Shown piece after piece: positions 13,671-21,384 of a stretch of 21,504 nucleotides of DNA (position 1 is the stretch's first letter; each line of letters opens with the position of its first letter). Source of the DNA: an uncultured Collinsella sp. GTDB lineage: Bacteria; Actinomycetota; Coriobacteriia; Coriobacteriales; Coriobacteriaceae. The notes under the pieces were generated by a model, which was not told the DNA's origin, made no database searches, and saw nothing but the letters and a program-made list of their open reading frames with translations. The translations under genes were made by a program, and so were the position numbers. The stretch spans positions 1 to 21,504 of the forward strand of contig UQHV01000027.1 of assembly GCA_900540895.1 (NCBI GenBank), in the 5' to 3' direction.

Positions 13671-16139
13671 ATGCGGCATGCGCATATCCATGTAACGGGC
13701 ATTGTGCAGGGCGTTGGCATGCGACCGTTTGTGTATCGCGAGGCCATGGCGCATGGCATTTGCGGATGGGTGCTCAACGCGGGCGACGGCGTGCATATCG
13801 AGGCGCACGCTTGTGCCGAGGCGGTTGACGGATTTGTCGCTGCACTTTCTGAGCATGCGCCCGCGGCGGCTCGCGTTGAGCGAGTCGATATTGCGGATTT
13901 GGAGCCTAGCGGCTGGAGCACTGCCGATGAGCAGGGCTTTCACATTGTGGCGTCGCAGGACCAGACCGCACACACGACGCTCGTCTCGCCCGATATCGCC
14001 ACCTGTGACGATTGCCTGCGCGAGTTGTTCGATCCCGCCGACCGACGCTATCACTACCCCTTTATCAACTGCACTAACTGCGGCCCACGCTTTACCATCA
14101 TCCGATCGCTGCCTTATGACCGAGCGGCCACGTCGATGGATTGTTTTCCCATGTGTCCCAAGTGCGCCGCGGAGTATGCCGACCCACTCGACCGGCGTTT
14201 TCACGCGCAGCCCGATGCCTGCTTTGATTGCGGGCCGCATATTACGTGGCACGAGGCTGCGAACGGCGATGCGTGCGGGAATTCGTCCGCGACACCGGCC
14301 GTCGGCACCACGCGCGAGACCAGCGACGCCATTATCGACCGCAGTGTTGAGCTGCTGGCCAACGGCGGTATCGTCGCCATCAAGGGTCTGGGCGGATTTC
14401 ACTTGGCATGCGACGCCTCCAACGAGCAGGCGGTAGCCGAGCTTCGCCGCCGCAAACGCCGCAGCAACAAGCCGCTTGCCGTTATGGTGCGCGACCTTGC
14501 CGATGTTGAACGCCTGCACCATGTCAACGACGTTGAGCGCGGCTTGCTGGCCGGCAGCATTCGCCCCATTGTGCTGCTGCGCCGACGTGCTGTTTGCGAG
14601 CGCGACGGCTCCCCCGACGCCCTCGCGCTCGCACCGTCCGTCGCGCACGACCTTCCCGAGCTCGGTGTTATGCTCCCCTACACCCCGCTTCAGCATCTGT
14701 TGCTTGCCGCGGCAGAAGCCCGCGGTATGCACGCGCTCGTCATGACCAGCGGAAACCTGAGCGAAGAACCCATCGAGACCGATGACAACCTTGCCTGGAA
14801 GCACCTCGTTGCCGCCGGCATCGCCGACGCGTTGCTCGGTAACGACCGCGCGATTCTGTCGCGCTACGACGACTCTGTGGTACGCGTGGTCGACGGCGCT
14901 GTTATGCCCGTTCGCCGCGCTCGCGGATATGCACCCCAGCCGCTGCCGTTGCCGGCGCTCGACAGCGCTCCGTCCTGCGTGCTCGCCTGCGGACCACAAC
15001 AAAAGGCCTCGATTGCGCTCACGCGTGAAGGGACGAACGGCGAGGCGACCTGTTTTGTGTCGCAGCATATCGGCGATGTTGAAAACGGCGAGACCTTCGA
15101 TGCCTGGAACGCCGCGCGCACGCGCTTGGAAGATCTCTTTGACTTGGCGCCCGCCGCCTTGGCCTGCGATCTACACCCCAGCTACCTATCGAGCCAGTGG
15201 GCGCGCGAGCAGGCGCGAAAATGCAATCTGCCGCTCGTCGAGGTGCAGCACCATCATGCGCATATCGCGAGCGTAATGGCCGAGGCCATCGCCGCGGGCC
15301 AGCTTACAACCGACGCGCGTGTCCTTGGCATCGCCTTTGACGGCACCGGCGCCGGCACCGATGGGACCATTTGGGGCGGCGAGTTTCTTGTTGCCAGCCT
15401 TGGCGGCTTTGAGCGCGCCGCGCATTTGCGCACTTGGGCGCTCCCCGGTGGGGCGGCCTCCGTGCGCGACGCCCGCCGCAACGCCTTTGCCCTGCTCAGT
15501 GAGCTCGGCCTGCTCGAGCACCCAGGTGCCGCTCGGCTTTTGGACAGCCTCGACGAGCAAACGCGCAGCGTGACAGCCACCATGATCGAGCGCGGCATCA
15601 ACAGCCCGCGTACCAGCAGCATGGGGCGTCTCTTTGATGCCGCGGCAGCGATTCTGGGCATCTGCGACAAGGCAACCTACGAGGGCGAACCCGCCATAGA
15701 ACTCGAAGCCGCCGCCTGGCGCGCGCTCGACAACGAAATCGCCCATTTTCCCGACGACAACGCCGGCTATTTCGCATCTGGCCCATCGTGGCTGGACGGC
15801 CCCTATGTTCTGGACCAGAAAGCACTCTTTGAGGCACTTTTGGGAGGAATTGAAGCCGGAGCGCTCGCCGACAGGCTCGCACTCGACTTCCATGTCGCCG
15901 TCGCGCGCTCCTCGGCGCGTATCGCCAGCGATATCTGCGTGCACGAGGGCATCGACACCGTCGCGCTCTCGGGCGGCGTGTTCATGAACCGACTTCTGCT
16001 TCAGTTTCTCACCCGCGAGCTCAAAAGCGCAGGCTTTACTGTCCTTGCCCCCCACACCGTACCCGTCAATGACGGCTGCATCGCCTACGGTCAGGCAGCA
16101 GTCGCACGCACTCGTCTTGCGCAGATTGCATCACAGTAG
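13671..16139 (+). CDS. hypF: Carbamoyltransferase HypF
   Basis: HypF turns carbamoyl phosphate and ATP into carbamoyl-adenylate and loads the carbamoyl group onto the C-terminal cysteine of HypE, the source of the cyanide ligands of [NiFe]-hydrogenase. Of 822 residues, the acylphosphatase domain is 1-95 ('GIVQGVGMRPFVYREAM'). The zinc-finger region is 112-187, with cysteine pairs CDDC (112-115), CTNC (134-137), CPKC (162-165) and CFDC (184-187). The YrdC-like domain is about 210-400 ('GGIVAIKGLGGFHLACDA'). The Kae1-like domain is about 435-815, with metal-binding 'VQHHHAHIASVMAEA', 'AFDGTGAGTDGTIWGGEF' and 'VALSGGVFMNRLL'. It is longer than the about 750-residue E. coli protein, partly through an insert after the last zinc pair (about 190-211). 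ATG 13671 has GGAGGG 4 bases upstream. Confidence 0.98.
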   Translation: MRHAHIHVTGIVQGVGMRPFVYREAMAHGICGWVLNAGDGVHIEAHACAEAVDGFVAALSEHAPAAARVERVDIADLEPSGWSTADEQGFHIVASQDQTAHTTLVSPDIATCDDCLRELFDPADRRYHYPFINCTNCGPRFTIIRSLPYDRAATSMDCFPMCPKCAAEYADPLDRRFHAQPDACFDCGPHITWHEAANGDACGNSSATPAVGTTRETSDAIIDRSVELLANGGIVAIKGLGGFHLACDASNEQAVAELRRRKRRSNKPLAVMVRDLADVERLHHVNDVERGLLAGSIRPIVLLRRRAVCERDGSPDALALAPSVAHDLPELGVMLPYTPLQHLLLAAAEARGMHALVMTSGNLSEEPIETDDNLAWKHLVAAGIADALLGNDRAILSRYDDSVVRVVDGAVMPVRRARGYAPQPLPLPALDSAPSCVLACGPQQKASIALTREGTNGEATCFVSQHIGDVENGETFDAWNAARTRLEDLFDLAPAALACDLHPSYLSSQWAREQARKCNLPLVEVQHHHAHIASVMAEAIAAGQLTTDARVLGIAFDGTGAGTDGTIWGGEFLVASLGGFERAAHLRTWALPGGAASVRDARRNAFALLSELGLLEHPGAARLLDSLDEQTRSVTATMIERGINSPRTSSMGRLFDAAAAILGICDKATYEGEPAIELEAAAWRALDNEIAHFPDDNAGYFASGPSWLDGPYVLDQKALFEALLGGIEAGALADRLALDFHVAVARSSARIASDICVHEGIDTVALSGGVFMNRLLLQFLTRELKSAGFTVLAPHTVPVNDGCIAYGQAAVARTRLAQIASQ

Positions 16140-16273
16140 CTCGCCCTCACACGCCGCTGTGCCCAACCGTCTCACAGGCGTAACGCGTTTGCCCGCGAAC
16201 CCCGCGAGCGCTACCATCAACTGATGGATTATTGAGCGCCCGTCCAGCGCAAAGCGTATAAAAGGGGAACAAT

Positions 16274-16534
16274 ATGTGCCTTGCCGTTCCCGGTAAAGTA
16301 GTCAAACGCGACGACGACCTCAAGGCCACCGTCGACATGATGAGCATCGAGCGCCCCGTGTCGCTGCGACTCGTGCCGACGGCGCAGGTTGGCGACTATA
16401 TTCTCGTACACGCCGGCTTTGGCATCCAGATTGTCGACGAGCAGGAAGCACAGGAAACGCTCGAGCTTGTTAATGCCATGTCCGAGCTGGTCGAAGAAGA
16501 CCAGCTGACCACCAACCCGGCGGAGGCTTACTAG
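16274..16534 (+). CDS. hypC: Hydrogenase maturation chaperone HypC
   Basis: This 86-residue chaperone, with HypD, carries the Fe(CN)2CO unit and inserts it into the hydrogenase large subunit. The N-terminus 'MCLAVPGKVV' has the essential Cys2, and 'VGDYILVHAGFGIQIVDEQEA' is the family's second signature. The ATG at 16274 is fixed by the need for Cys2, and AAAGGGGAA lies just upstream. A 134-bp gap separates it from hypF; it contains a small hairpin CCATC-AACT-GATGG near 16214-16227 but no clear terminator. The stop overlaps the hypD GTG by one base. HypC and HybG paralogues cannot be told apart without the partner hydrogenase. Confidence 0.97.
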   Translation: MCLAVPGKVVKRDDDLKATVDMMSIERPVSLRLVPTAQVGDYILVHAGFGIQIVDEQEAQETLELVNAMSELVEEDQLTTNPAEAY

Positions 16535-17646
16535 TGGCGCCCGAGCAGCCGGCGCGCTCCGGTATCGATTTCTCGGCATTCCGCGATCCCAAGCTGGCTC
16601 GCGAGCTCATCGAACGCATTCATGAGCTTGTCGGCGACCGCGCCATCAACCTTATGGAAGTCTGCGGCACGCATACCGTGAGCATCGGGCGTTATGGTTT
16701 TCGCCCCATTATGCCGGCCGGGCTCAAGCTGCTGAGCGGCCCAGGCTGCCCCGTCTGCGTCACCGCCAACCGCGACATCGACCACGCGATCGCGCTCGCC
16801 AACATAGACCGCGCCATCATCACCACCTTTGGCGACATGATGCGCGTGCCCGGATCGTCCACCTCGCTCGCTGCGCAAAAGGCGGCAGGGCGCGATATTC
16901 GCATCGTCTATTCCCCGCTCGACGCGCTCGACATTGCCAAGCAAAACCCCGATCGCCCGGTCATTTTTATGGGCGTGGGCTTTGAGACTACGACGCCCAC
17001 CATCGCCGCCGCCATCTTGGAGGCCGATGCACGCGGACTCCAGAACTTCTCGGTCTACTGCGCCCACAAGACCACGCCGCCGGCGCTGCGCGCCATCGCC
17101 AACGATCCCGAGACCACTATCGACGGCTTTATCCTGCCGGGCCACGTCGCCACTATCACGGGCTTAGCCCCCTTTGGCTTTTTGGTCGACGAGTTTAAGA
17201 CTCCAGGCGTGGTAACGGGATTTGAGCCGGTCGACATCTTGCAGGGTATCTGCATGCTGGTCCAGATGGTTGTTGAGGGGCAGCCCGCGATCGACAACGC
17301 CTACCGTCGCGGCGTCAATGCCGACGGCAATCCTGTGGCGCGCCAGCTGGTCGAGCAGGTATTTGAGCCGTGCGATACCACGTGGCGCGGGCTGGGATCG
17401 ATTGCGGCTTCGGGACTCGCCATTCGTCCCGAGTTTTCGCACTTTGATGCCAGCATGCGCTTTGACGTGTCCATCGAGCCGACGGTCGAGCCACGCGGGT
17501 GCCGCTGCGGCGACGTGCTGCGCGGGGCCATTACGCCGAGCGACTGCCCCCTGTTCGGCCACGCTTGTACGCCCGAGCATCCCGTCGGCCCCTGCATGGT
17601 GAGCTCCGAGGGCAGCTGCGCAGCATATTTCCGCTACCGAGGCTAA
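16534..17646 (+). CDS. hypD: Hydrogenase maturation scaffold protein HypD
   Basis: HypD is the iron-sulfur scaffold on which iron receives cyanide and CO, in complex with HypC and HypE. In this 370-residue protein the conserved cysteines appear as C44 in 'MEVCGTHTVSIGRYG' and C72/C75 in 'GPGCPVCVTANRDID'. The segments 'IVYSPLDALDIAKQNPDRPV' and 'MGVGFETTTPTIAAAI' are typical. The C-terminal 4Fe-4S part has cysteines in 'RGCRCGDVL', 'SDCPLFGHAC' and 'GPCMVSSEGSCAAYFRY'. GTG at 16534 overlaps the hypC stop (TAGTG), which fixes the start and shows translational coupling. hypE follows after 84 bp. Confidence 0.98.
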   Translation: MAPEQPARSGIDFSAFRDPKLARELIERIHELVGDRAINLMEVCGTHTVSIGRYGFRPIMPAGLKLLSGPGCPVCVTANRDIDHAIALANIDRAIITTFGDMMRVPGSSTSLAAQKAAGRDIRIVYSPLDALDIAKQNPDRPVIFMGVGFETTTPTIAAAILEADARGLQNFSVYCAHKTTPPALRAIANDPETTIDGFILPGHVATITGLAPFGFLVDEFKTPGVVTGFEPVDILQGICMLVQMVVEGQPAIDNAYRRGVNADGNPVARQLVEQVFEPCDTTWRGLGSIAASGLAIRPEFSHFDASMRFDVSIEPTVEPRGCRCGDVLRGAITPSDCPLFGHACTPEHPVGPCMVSSEGSCAAYFRYRG

Positions 17647-17651
17647 TAGGT

Positions 17652-17675
17652 TCCGCCGTTCTAACGAACGGCGGA
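17652..17675 (+). other. Perfect hairpin between hypD and hypE
   Basis: TCCGCCGTTC (17652-17661) pairs with GAACGGCGGA (17666-17675) around a TAAC loop, 5 bases after the hypD stop. No T tract follows, so it is more likely an mRNA-processing or stabilising hairpin than a full terminator. Confidence 0.5.
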
Positions 17676-17730
17676 CCAGTCGACGCTGCGCCTCACCCAT
17701 ATAATTCCACCCACGATTGGAGTTTTCGAT

Positions 17731-18765
17731 ATGTCCCATAGCGTTACCGATAGCACCGTCCTGCTGGGCCACGGCTCCGGCGGACAGATGATGAAGCGCA
17801 TCATCGATGAGGTCTTTTTGGATGCCTTTGGGTCGCCCGAGCTGCTCGAAGGCAACGACGCCGGCGTCGCCGCGCTGCCCGCGAGCGGGCGCATCGCCAT
17901 GTCGACCGACAGCTTTGTAGTCTCGCCGCAGTTCTTCCCTGGTGGCAACATCGGCCGCCTCGCCGTGTGCGGAACCGTCAACGACGTCGCGACCTCGGGC
18001 GCCAACGTGCGCTACCTATCGTGCGGCTTTATCCTCGAAGAGGGCTATCCCATGGATAAGCTCCGCCAGATTGTGCAGACGATGGCCGAGACGGCGCGCG
18101 AGGCGGGCGTGTCCATAATCACGGGCGACACTAAGGTGGTCGAGCGCGGCGGGGCCGACGGCGTCTATATCAATACCGCCGGCGTGGGCGAGGTGCCTGC
18201 GGGCGTGGCGCTCAGCGGCGCAAACTGCCAGCCCGGCGACGTCATCCTGGTGTCGGGCACACTGGGCGACCACGGCATCGCCATCATGAGTCAGCGCGAG
18301 GGTCTGGCGTTTTCGAGCACGATCGAAAGCGACGCCGCACCGCTCAACCGCCTGATTGCCGATGTGCTTGCCGCAGCACCCGACACACGCTGCTTTCGCG
18401 ACCCCACGCGCGGTGGCTTGGCGTCCACACTCAACGAGTTTGCCCAGGCCAGCAATGTTGCCATGGAGGTCGACGAGGATGCCGTGCCCGTGCGTCCCGA
18501 CGTGCAGGCCGCCTGCGAGATGCTCGGCTACGATGTGCTGCAGGTGGCAAACGAGGGCAAGATGGTTGCCGTCGTGCCGGCCGAGCAAGCCGATGCCGCG
18601 CTGAGCGCCATGCGCGCCGCCCGCTACGGCGAGAATGCCGCCATCATCGGTCGCGTGCTGCCGCTTGCCGAGGGCGCCCGTCCCGCCGTGCGCGTGCGCA
18701 CCGGCTGGGGTTCGACCCGCATCCTCGACATGCTCGTAGGAGAGCAGCTGCCGAGAATTTGCTAA
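17731..18765 (+). CDS. hypE: Hydrogenase maturation protein HypE
   Basis: HypE dehydrates the thiocarboxamide formed on its C-terminal cysteine by HypF, giving a thiocyanate that donates cyanide to iron on HypC/HypD. The 344-residue protein belongs to the PurM/AIR-synthase fold: 'LLGHGSGGQMMKRIIDEVF', 'LEGNDAGVAAL', 'STDSFVVSPQFFPGGNIG', 'CGTVNDVATSGA' and 'TGDTKVVERGGADGVYINT' form the ATP-binding part. 'DPTRGGLASTLNEFA' and 'VANEGKMVAVVP' lie in the C-terminal half. It ends in the exact family signature PRIC, with the modified cysteine as last residue, which shows the gene is intact. The ATG at 17731 has GGAG about 10 bases upstream. Confidence 0.98.
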   Translation: MSHSVTDSTVLLGHGSGGQMMKRIIDEVFLDAFGSPELLEGNDAGVAALPASGRIAMSTDSFVVSPQFFPGGNIGRLAVCGTVNDVATSGANVRYLSCGFILEEGYPMDKLRQIVQTMAETAREAGVSIITGDTKVVERGGADGVYINTAGVGEVPAGVALSGANCQPGDVILVSGTLGDHGIAIMSQREGLAFSSTIESDAAPLNRLIADVLAAAPDTRCFRDPTRGGLASTLNEFAQASNVAMEVDEDAVPVRPDVQAACEMLGYDVLQVANEGKMVAVVPAEQADAALSAMRAARYGENAAIIGRVLPLAEGARPAVRVRTGWGSTRILDMLVGEQLPRIC

Positions 18766-18870
18766 CGACAAAGGCTCAGGGCTATTAAAGATATTCAGAT
18801 TCCAAACATGCCCGGCACGCATGCCCAGTATCATGGGGTGCGTTTTACAACTCAAGCGGCAGGAGCACCC

Positions 18871-19539
18871 ATGGCAGCAGCTTTTTCCCATCTGATCTTT
18901 GACCTGGACGGAACCATCCTCAACACGCTCGAGGACCTGGCGGCCGCCGGCAACCATACCTGCGAGGCGCACGGCTGGCCCACGTTTGCCGTTGACGAGT
19001 ACCGCTACAAGGTGGGAAACGGCATGCTCAAGCTGGTTGAGCGCTTTATGCCCGCCGAGTACGCAGGCGACGGCCGCATGTTTGAGCAGACGCTTGCCGA
19101 GTTTAGGGCTTACTACGGCGAGCACAAGGAAGACCACACCGCTCCCTATGCCGGCACGATCGAGATGCTCGACCGCTTGCGCGCCGCGGGCGTTCAGCTT
19201 GCCGTGCTCACTAACAAGGACCACGTCTCGGCGGCTCCGCTTATCGAAAAGTATTTTGGTTCCGAGCGCTTTGCGCTGGTGCAGGGCCGTGTCGATGCGT
19301 TTCCGCCCAAGCCCGAAGCACCCGTCACGCTGCATGTGATGGAAGAGCTAGGCGCCGACCCGGCGACCACGCTCTACGTAGGCGATTCCAATGTCGATAT
19401 CCTGACCGGCCACAACGCCGGCCTTAAGAGTGCGGGCGTCAGCTGGGGTTTCCGCGGCCGCGCAGAGCTGGAAGCCGCCGGCGCCGACTACGTGGTGGAC
19501 ACCCAGGCAGAGCTCGCGGCGCTGGTGCTGGGCGAGTAA
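18871..19539 (+). CDS. gph: HAD-family phosphatase, phosphoglycolate phosphatase-like
   Basis: This 222-residue cytosolic hydrolase has the HAD motifs in order. Motif I is 'LIFDLDGTILNTLEDL' with nucleophile D11 and acid D13, motif II is 'LAVLTNKDHVSA', a lysine in 'PPKPEAPVTLHV' serves as motif III, and motif IV is 'TLYVGDSNVDILTGHNAGL'. A helical cap lies between motifs I and II (about residues 18-95). The set is typical of Gph/PGPase, but related HAD enzymes (pyrophosphatase PpaX, other sugar phosphatases) share it, so the substrate is uncertain. ATG 18871 is preceded by AGGAG; the longer frame from 18808 lacks a ribosome site. It follows hypE by 105 bp and is probably unrelated to hydrogenase maturation. 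Confidence 0.88.
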   Translation: MAAAFSHLIFDLDGTILNTLEDLAAAGNHTCEAHGWPTFAVDEYRYKVGNGMLKLVERFMPAEYAGDGRMFEQTLAEFRAYYGEHKEDHTAPYAGTIEMLDRLRAAGVQLAVLTNKDHVSAAPLIEKYFGSERFALVQGRVDAFPPKPEAPVTLHVMEELGADPATTLYVGDSNVDILTGHNAGLKSAGVSWGFRGRAELEAAGADYVVDTQAELAALVLGE

Positions 19540-19580
19540 CGAGCGACACTGCTTAACGCAGCTGCGGCAATTCTTCCGCG

Positions 19581-19752
19581 CGGAAAGCGCATCCCGTTTT
19601 GGAGCTCCGGAATGGGATGCGCTTTCCGTTTGAGGCGCATCAGGGAAACCGCATCCCGTTTCAGAGCAATATTCCGGGTCGCACTTTCCGCAACCCACCC
19701 CATCCGGAAAATGCGACCCACTATTCGGCCAAAAACCGGGTCGCGGTTTCCC
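19581..19752. repeat. Triple tandem imperfect-hairpin array, copy B
   Basis: Units at 19581-19628, 19643-19690 and 19705-19752 are each 48 bp, separated by 14-bp linkers (period 62 bp). Unit 1 has a perfect 15-bp stem, CGGAAAGCGCATCCC with GGGATGCGCTTTCCG; units 2 and 3 have a few mismatches. Unit 2 closely resembles unit 1 of the array at 4617-4784, including the right arm CCGGGTCGCA(G/C)TTTCCG. Both arrays are followed by CAAGCAC. This shows a dispersed repeat family with conserved architecture. Confidence 0.75.
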
Positions 19753-19776
19753 AAGCACTCGGTGCAACGCTGGCAC

Positions 19777-19797
19777 AAGGAGTGTCCCCAACTGCCG
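19777..19797 (+). repeat. Short repeat, left copy
   Basis: This 21-base copy of the pattern AAGGAnnGTCCCCAAnTGCC, extended by G, agrees with the copy at 21364-21384 at 18 of 21 positions. It is in direct orientation and lies just outside the left inverted repeat of the insertion sequence. Confidence 0.6.
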
Positions 19798-19806
19798 GCA
19801 GAGACG

Positions 19807-19821
19807 ATATGAGCAGGACAT
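19807..19821 (+). repeat. Left inverted repeat of the insertion sequence
   Basis: ATATGAGCAGGACAT is the exact reverse complement of 21346-21360. It is likely the subterminal left repeat of the element. Confidence 0.65.
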
Positions 19822-19857
19822 AAAAACATTGAGAGCCCCTGCTGCATGAAAGACCGC

Positions 19858-19905
19858 GGATTAGGCCGACAATGGTGAGTGTCTAATCCAACCGTGGCGG
19901 CCACG
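19858..19905 (+). other. Hairpins in the transposase leader
   Basis: GGATTAG (19858-19864) pairs with CTAATCC (19883-19889), followed by CGTGG-CGG-CCACG. These stems lie between the left repeat and the ribosome site and may restrain transposase translation, or belong to a leader RNA. Confidence 0.5.
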
Positions 19906-19928
19906 CCGCATTCATGGAGGGGGCTCCC

Positions 19929-21041
19929 ATGCTCGATACTACCACCTTCATCGGCCTCGACGTCCACGCCCGCTCGATAAAGGCCGTCTCCCTCGACGTC
20001 ATGACCGGGGAGGTACGTGCCGCGACCTTCGGCTACGACGCCGGCGCCGTCGCGGAGTGGGTCCGTTCCGTGGACCCCAGGGCCAGGTGCGTGTACGAGT
20101 CCGGGGTCACGGGCTTCGACCTGCAGAAGAGGCTTTCCGGCCTGGGGGTCGACTGCGTGGTCGGCGCCGTCTCGAAGATGATCAAGCCCAGCGCGGACAG
20201 GCGCAGGAAGAACGACCGCAACGACGCCGAGTTCCTCGCCCGCATGCTGTCGGTCGGCAACGTGGTCGAGGTGTGGGTCCCCGACGACGAGTGCGAGGCC
20301 GCCCGCGACCTGACCAGGGCGCTCGAGGACGCGAGGGACGACCTCTCGCGCTCGAAGCAGCGGCTCTCCAAGTTCCTGCTCAGGCACGGGCTCGCCTTCG
20401 ACGAGAGGACGCCCACCGGCCGCAGGAAGGGCAACTGGACCCGGGCGCACTGGTCCTGGATCGAGTCGATAAGGTTCGCGGAGGGGGCCGACAACGACGT
20501 GCTCGCCTACTACGTCGACGCGGTCAGGCGGGCGGCGGAGGAGAAGGCGAGGCTCGAGGGGCTCGTCGAGGCCGAGGCCCTCGAGCCCAGGTGGAGGAGG
20601 AGGGTCGACTCCCTCCGCTGCCTCAAGGGCATCGACACCGCGTCCGCCGCCGACCTCGTGTTCGAGGCCGGCGAGTTCTCGAGGTTCGGGAATGCCCGCT
20701 CGTTCGCGGCGTGGGTCGGCCTGACGCCCTCCGAGCACTCCAGCGGGGAGAGCGACCGCAGGGGCGCGATCACCAAGGCCGGCAACAAGCACCTGAGGAA
20801 GACGCTGGTCGAGGCCGCGTGGCACTACCTGACGTGCTCGGGGCGGCCGAAGGGCCTCGCCAAGGGCCAGGCCCCGGACCCGGGCGCCCGCAGGCATGCC
20901 GCCAAGGGCGTGCGGAGGCTGGTCGAGAGGCGGGAGGCGCTGCTCGCGCGCGGGGTCCACGGCAACAAGGCGAACGTGGCCACGGCGCGCGAGCTCGCCT
21001 GCTGGGTATGGGCGGTCGGCCTCATGGCCGAGGAGGCGTAG
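19929..21041 (+). CDS. IS110-family DEDD transposase/recombinase
   Basis: This 370-residue protein is an IS110-family recombinase. The RuvC-like N-terminal domain (about 5-150) shows D11 ('FIGLDVHARSIKAV'), E57 ('CVYESGVTGFDL') and D96/D99 ('RRKNDRNDAEFLARML'), forming the DEDD site. A helical region ('VRRAAEEKARLEGLVEAEA') connects to the C-terminal Transposase_20 domain (about 210-300). It has the helix-hairpin-helix 'LKGIDTASAADLVFEAG' and 'WVGLTPSEHSSGESDRRG', where family members carry the catalytic serine. The ATG at 19929 has GGAGGGGG about 5 bases upstream; an ATG at 19914 overlaps that site and is rejected. No stop or frameshift breaks the frame, so the enzyme appears intact. These enzymes use a structured RNA encoded in the element to choose target and donor. 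Confidence 0.95.
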   Translation: MLDTTTFIGLDVHARSIKAVSLDVMTGEVRAATFGYDAGAVAEWVRSVDPRARCVYESGVTGFDLQKRLSGLGVDCVVGAVSKMIKPSADRRRKNDRNDAEFLARMLSVGNVVEVWVPDDECEAARDLTRALEDARDDLSRSKQRLSKFLLRHGLAFDERTPTGRRKGNWTRAHWSWIESIRFAEGADNDVLAYYVDAVRRAAEEKARLEGLVEAEALEPRWRRRVDSLRCLKGIDTASAADLVFEAGEFSRFGNARSFAAWVGLTPSEHSSGESDRRGAITKAGNKHLRKTLVEAAWHYLTCSGRPKGLAKGQAPDPGARRHAAKGVRRLVERREALLARGVHGNKANVATARELACWVWAVGLMAEEA

Positions 21042-21334
21042 GGGGGGCGGTCCCCCGCACATAAGCCAGTCACCCCGGAAGCGGTTCGATCCGAAGCCGT
21101 TGAGGCGAACCTCAGGTCCCTTTTCTGCGAGCGCCCAGGGCGCCACACGCGTGCACAGACTGTCGGTTCGACGTAGAAGCCTCAGCCGTAGCAACGGATT
21201 GCCCAGCGAGAGATCGCCGCGGGCGGATATTAAACTGCAAAGACGAGCGTCGGTAAGACACGCCGAGGTCGCCGCGGACGGGCTGATATAGGGAGAGGGC
21301 CTGACCCCATATCGTTGGGGCCAGGCCCGATTTT
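21042..21334 (+). ncRNA. Candidate guide (bridge/seek) RNA region of the insertion sequence
   Basis: The 3' non-coding part of the element is rich in structure: GGGGG-CGGT-CCCCC at 21043-21056, TGAGG-CGAA-CCTCA at 21101-21114, and GCGCC/GGCGC soon after. A 16-base module, AGATCGCCGCGGGCGG (21211-21226), recurs as AGGTCGCCGCGGACGG (21266-21281), each followed within a few bases by GATAT. The stretch ends in a strong terminator. Two similar modules fit the two-loop design of guide RNAs in this family. No covariance model was run, and the ends of the RNA are unknown. Confidence 0.45.
21297..21334 (+). terminator. Strong Rho-independent terminator at the element's right end
   Basis: GGGCCTG (21297-21303) pairs with CAGGCCC (21322-21328), with inner CCCC/GGGG pairing, followed by GATTTT. 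It lies 255 bases after the transposase stop and just before the right inverted repeat, so it would end a transcript running through the non-coding region. Confidence 0.85.
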
Positions 21335-21345
21335 GCCTCTTGACA

Positions 21346-21360
21346 ATGTCCTGCTCATAT
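21346..21360 (-). repeat. Right inverted repeat of the insertion sequence
   Basis: ATGTCCTGCTCATAT is the exact reverse complement of 19807-19821 and marks the right end region of the element. Confidence 0.65.
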
Positions 21361-21363
21361 TAA

Positions 21364-21384
21364 AAGGAACGTCCCCAAGTGCCG
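21364..21384 (+). repeat. Short repeat, right copy
   Basis: Second copy of the 21-base sequence seen at 19777-19797 (18 of 21 identical), directly outside the right inverted repeat. It continues into the small hairpin TGCCG-CCTT-CGGCA. Confidence 0.6.

Larger units (their letters stand above)
19540..19928. other. 389-bp intergenic region before the transposase gene
   Basis: This stretch contains no gene. It holds the second triple-hairpin array (19581-19752), one copy of a short repeat (19777-19797), the left inverted repeat of the insertion sequence (19807-19821) and the transposase leader hairpins (19858-19905). Confidence 0.6.
19807..21360 (+). mobile_element. IS110/IS1111-type insertion sequence
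   Basis: A single DEDD transposase gene is bracketed by perfect 15-bp inverted repeats, ATATGAGCAGGACAT (19807-19821) and ATGTCCTGCTCATAT (21346-21360). The distance between outer edges is 1554 bp, normal for this family. There is about 107 bp of non-coding DNA before the gene and about 304 bp after it, the arrangement expected of the IS1111 branch, where inverted repeats are subterminal and the guide RNA is downstream. Exact ends are therefore probably a few bases outside the repeats. The transposase uses AGG for many arginines, unlike the CGC-rich host genes, which points to recent transfer. Confidence 0.7.

Noticed and set aside
13653..15068. 471-codon open frame on the minus strand opposite hypF
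   Set aside because: Shadow of hypF, which has full domain support on the plus strand.
18016..19335. 439-codon open frame on the minus strand over hypE and the phosphatase gene
   Set aside because: It crosses two well-supported genes on the other strand and has no family resemblance.
19488..21194. 568-codon open frame on the minus strand over the transposase
   Set aside because: Antisense of the transposase gene and of the palindromic array; Arg/Pro/Gly-rich composition and no ribosome site.
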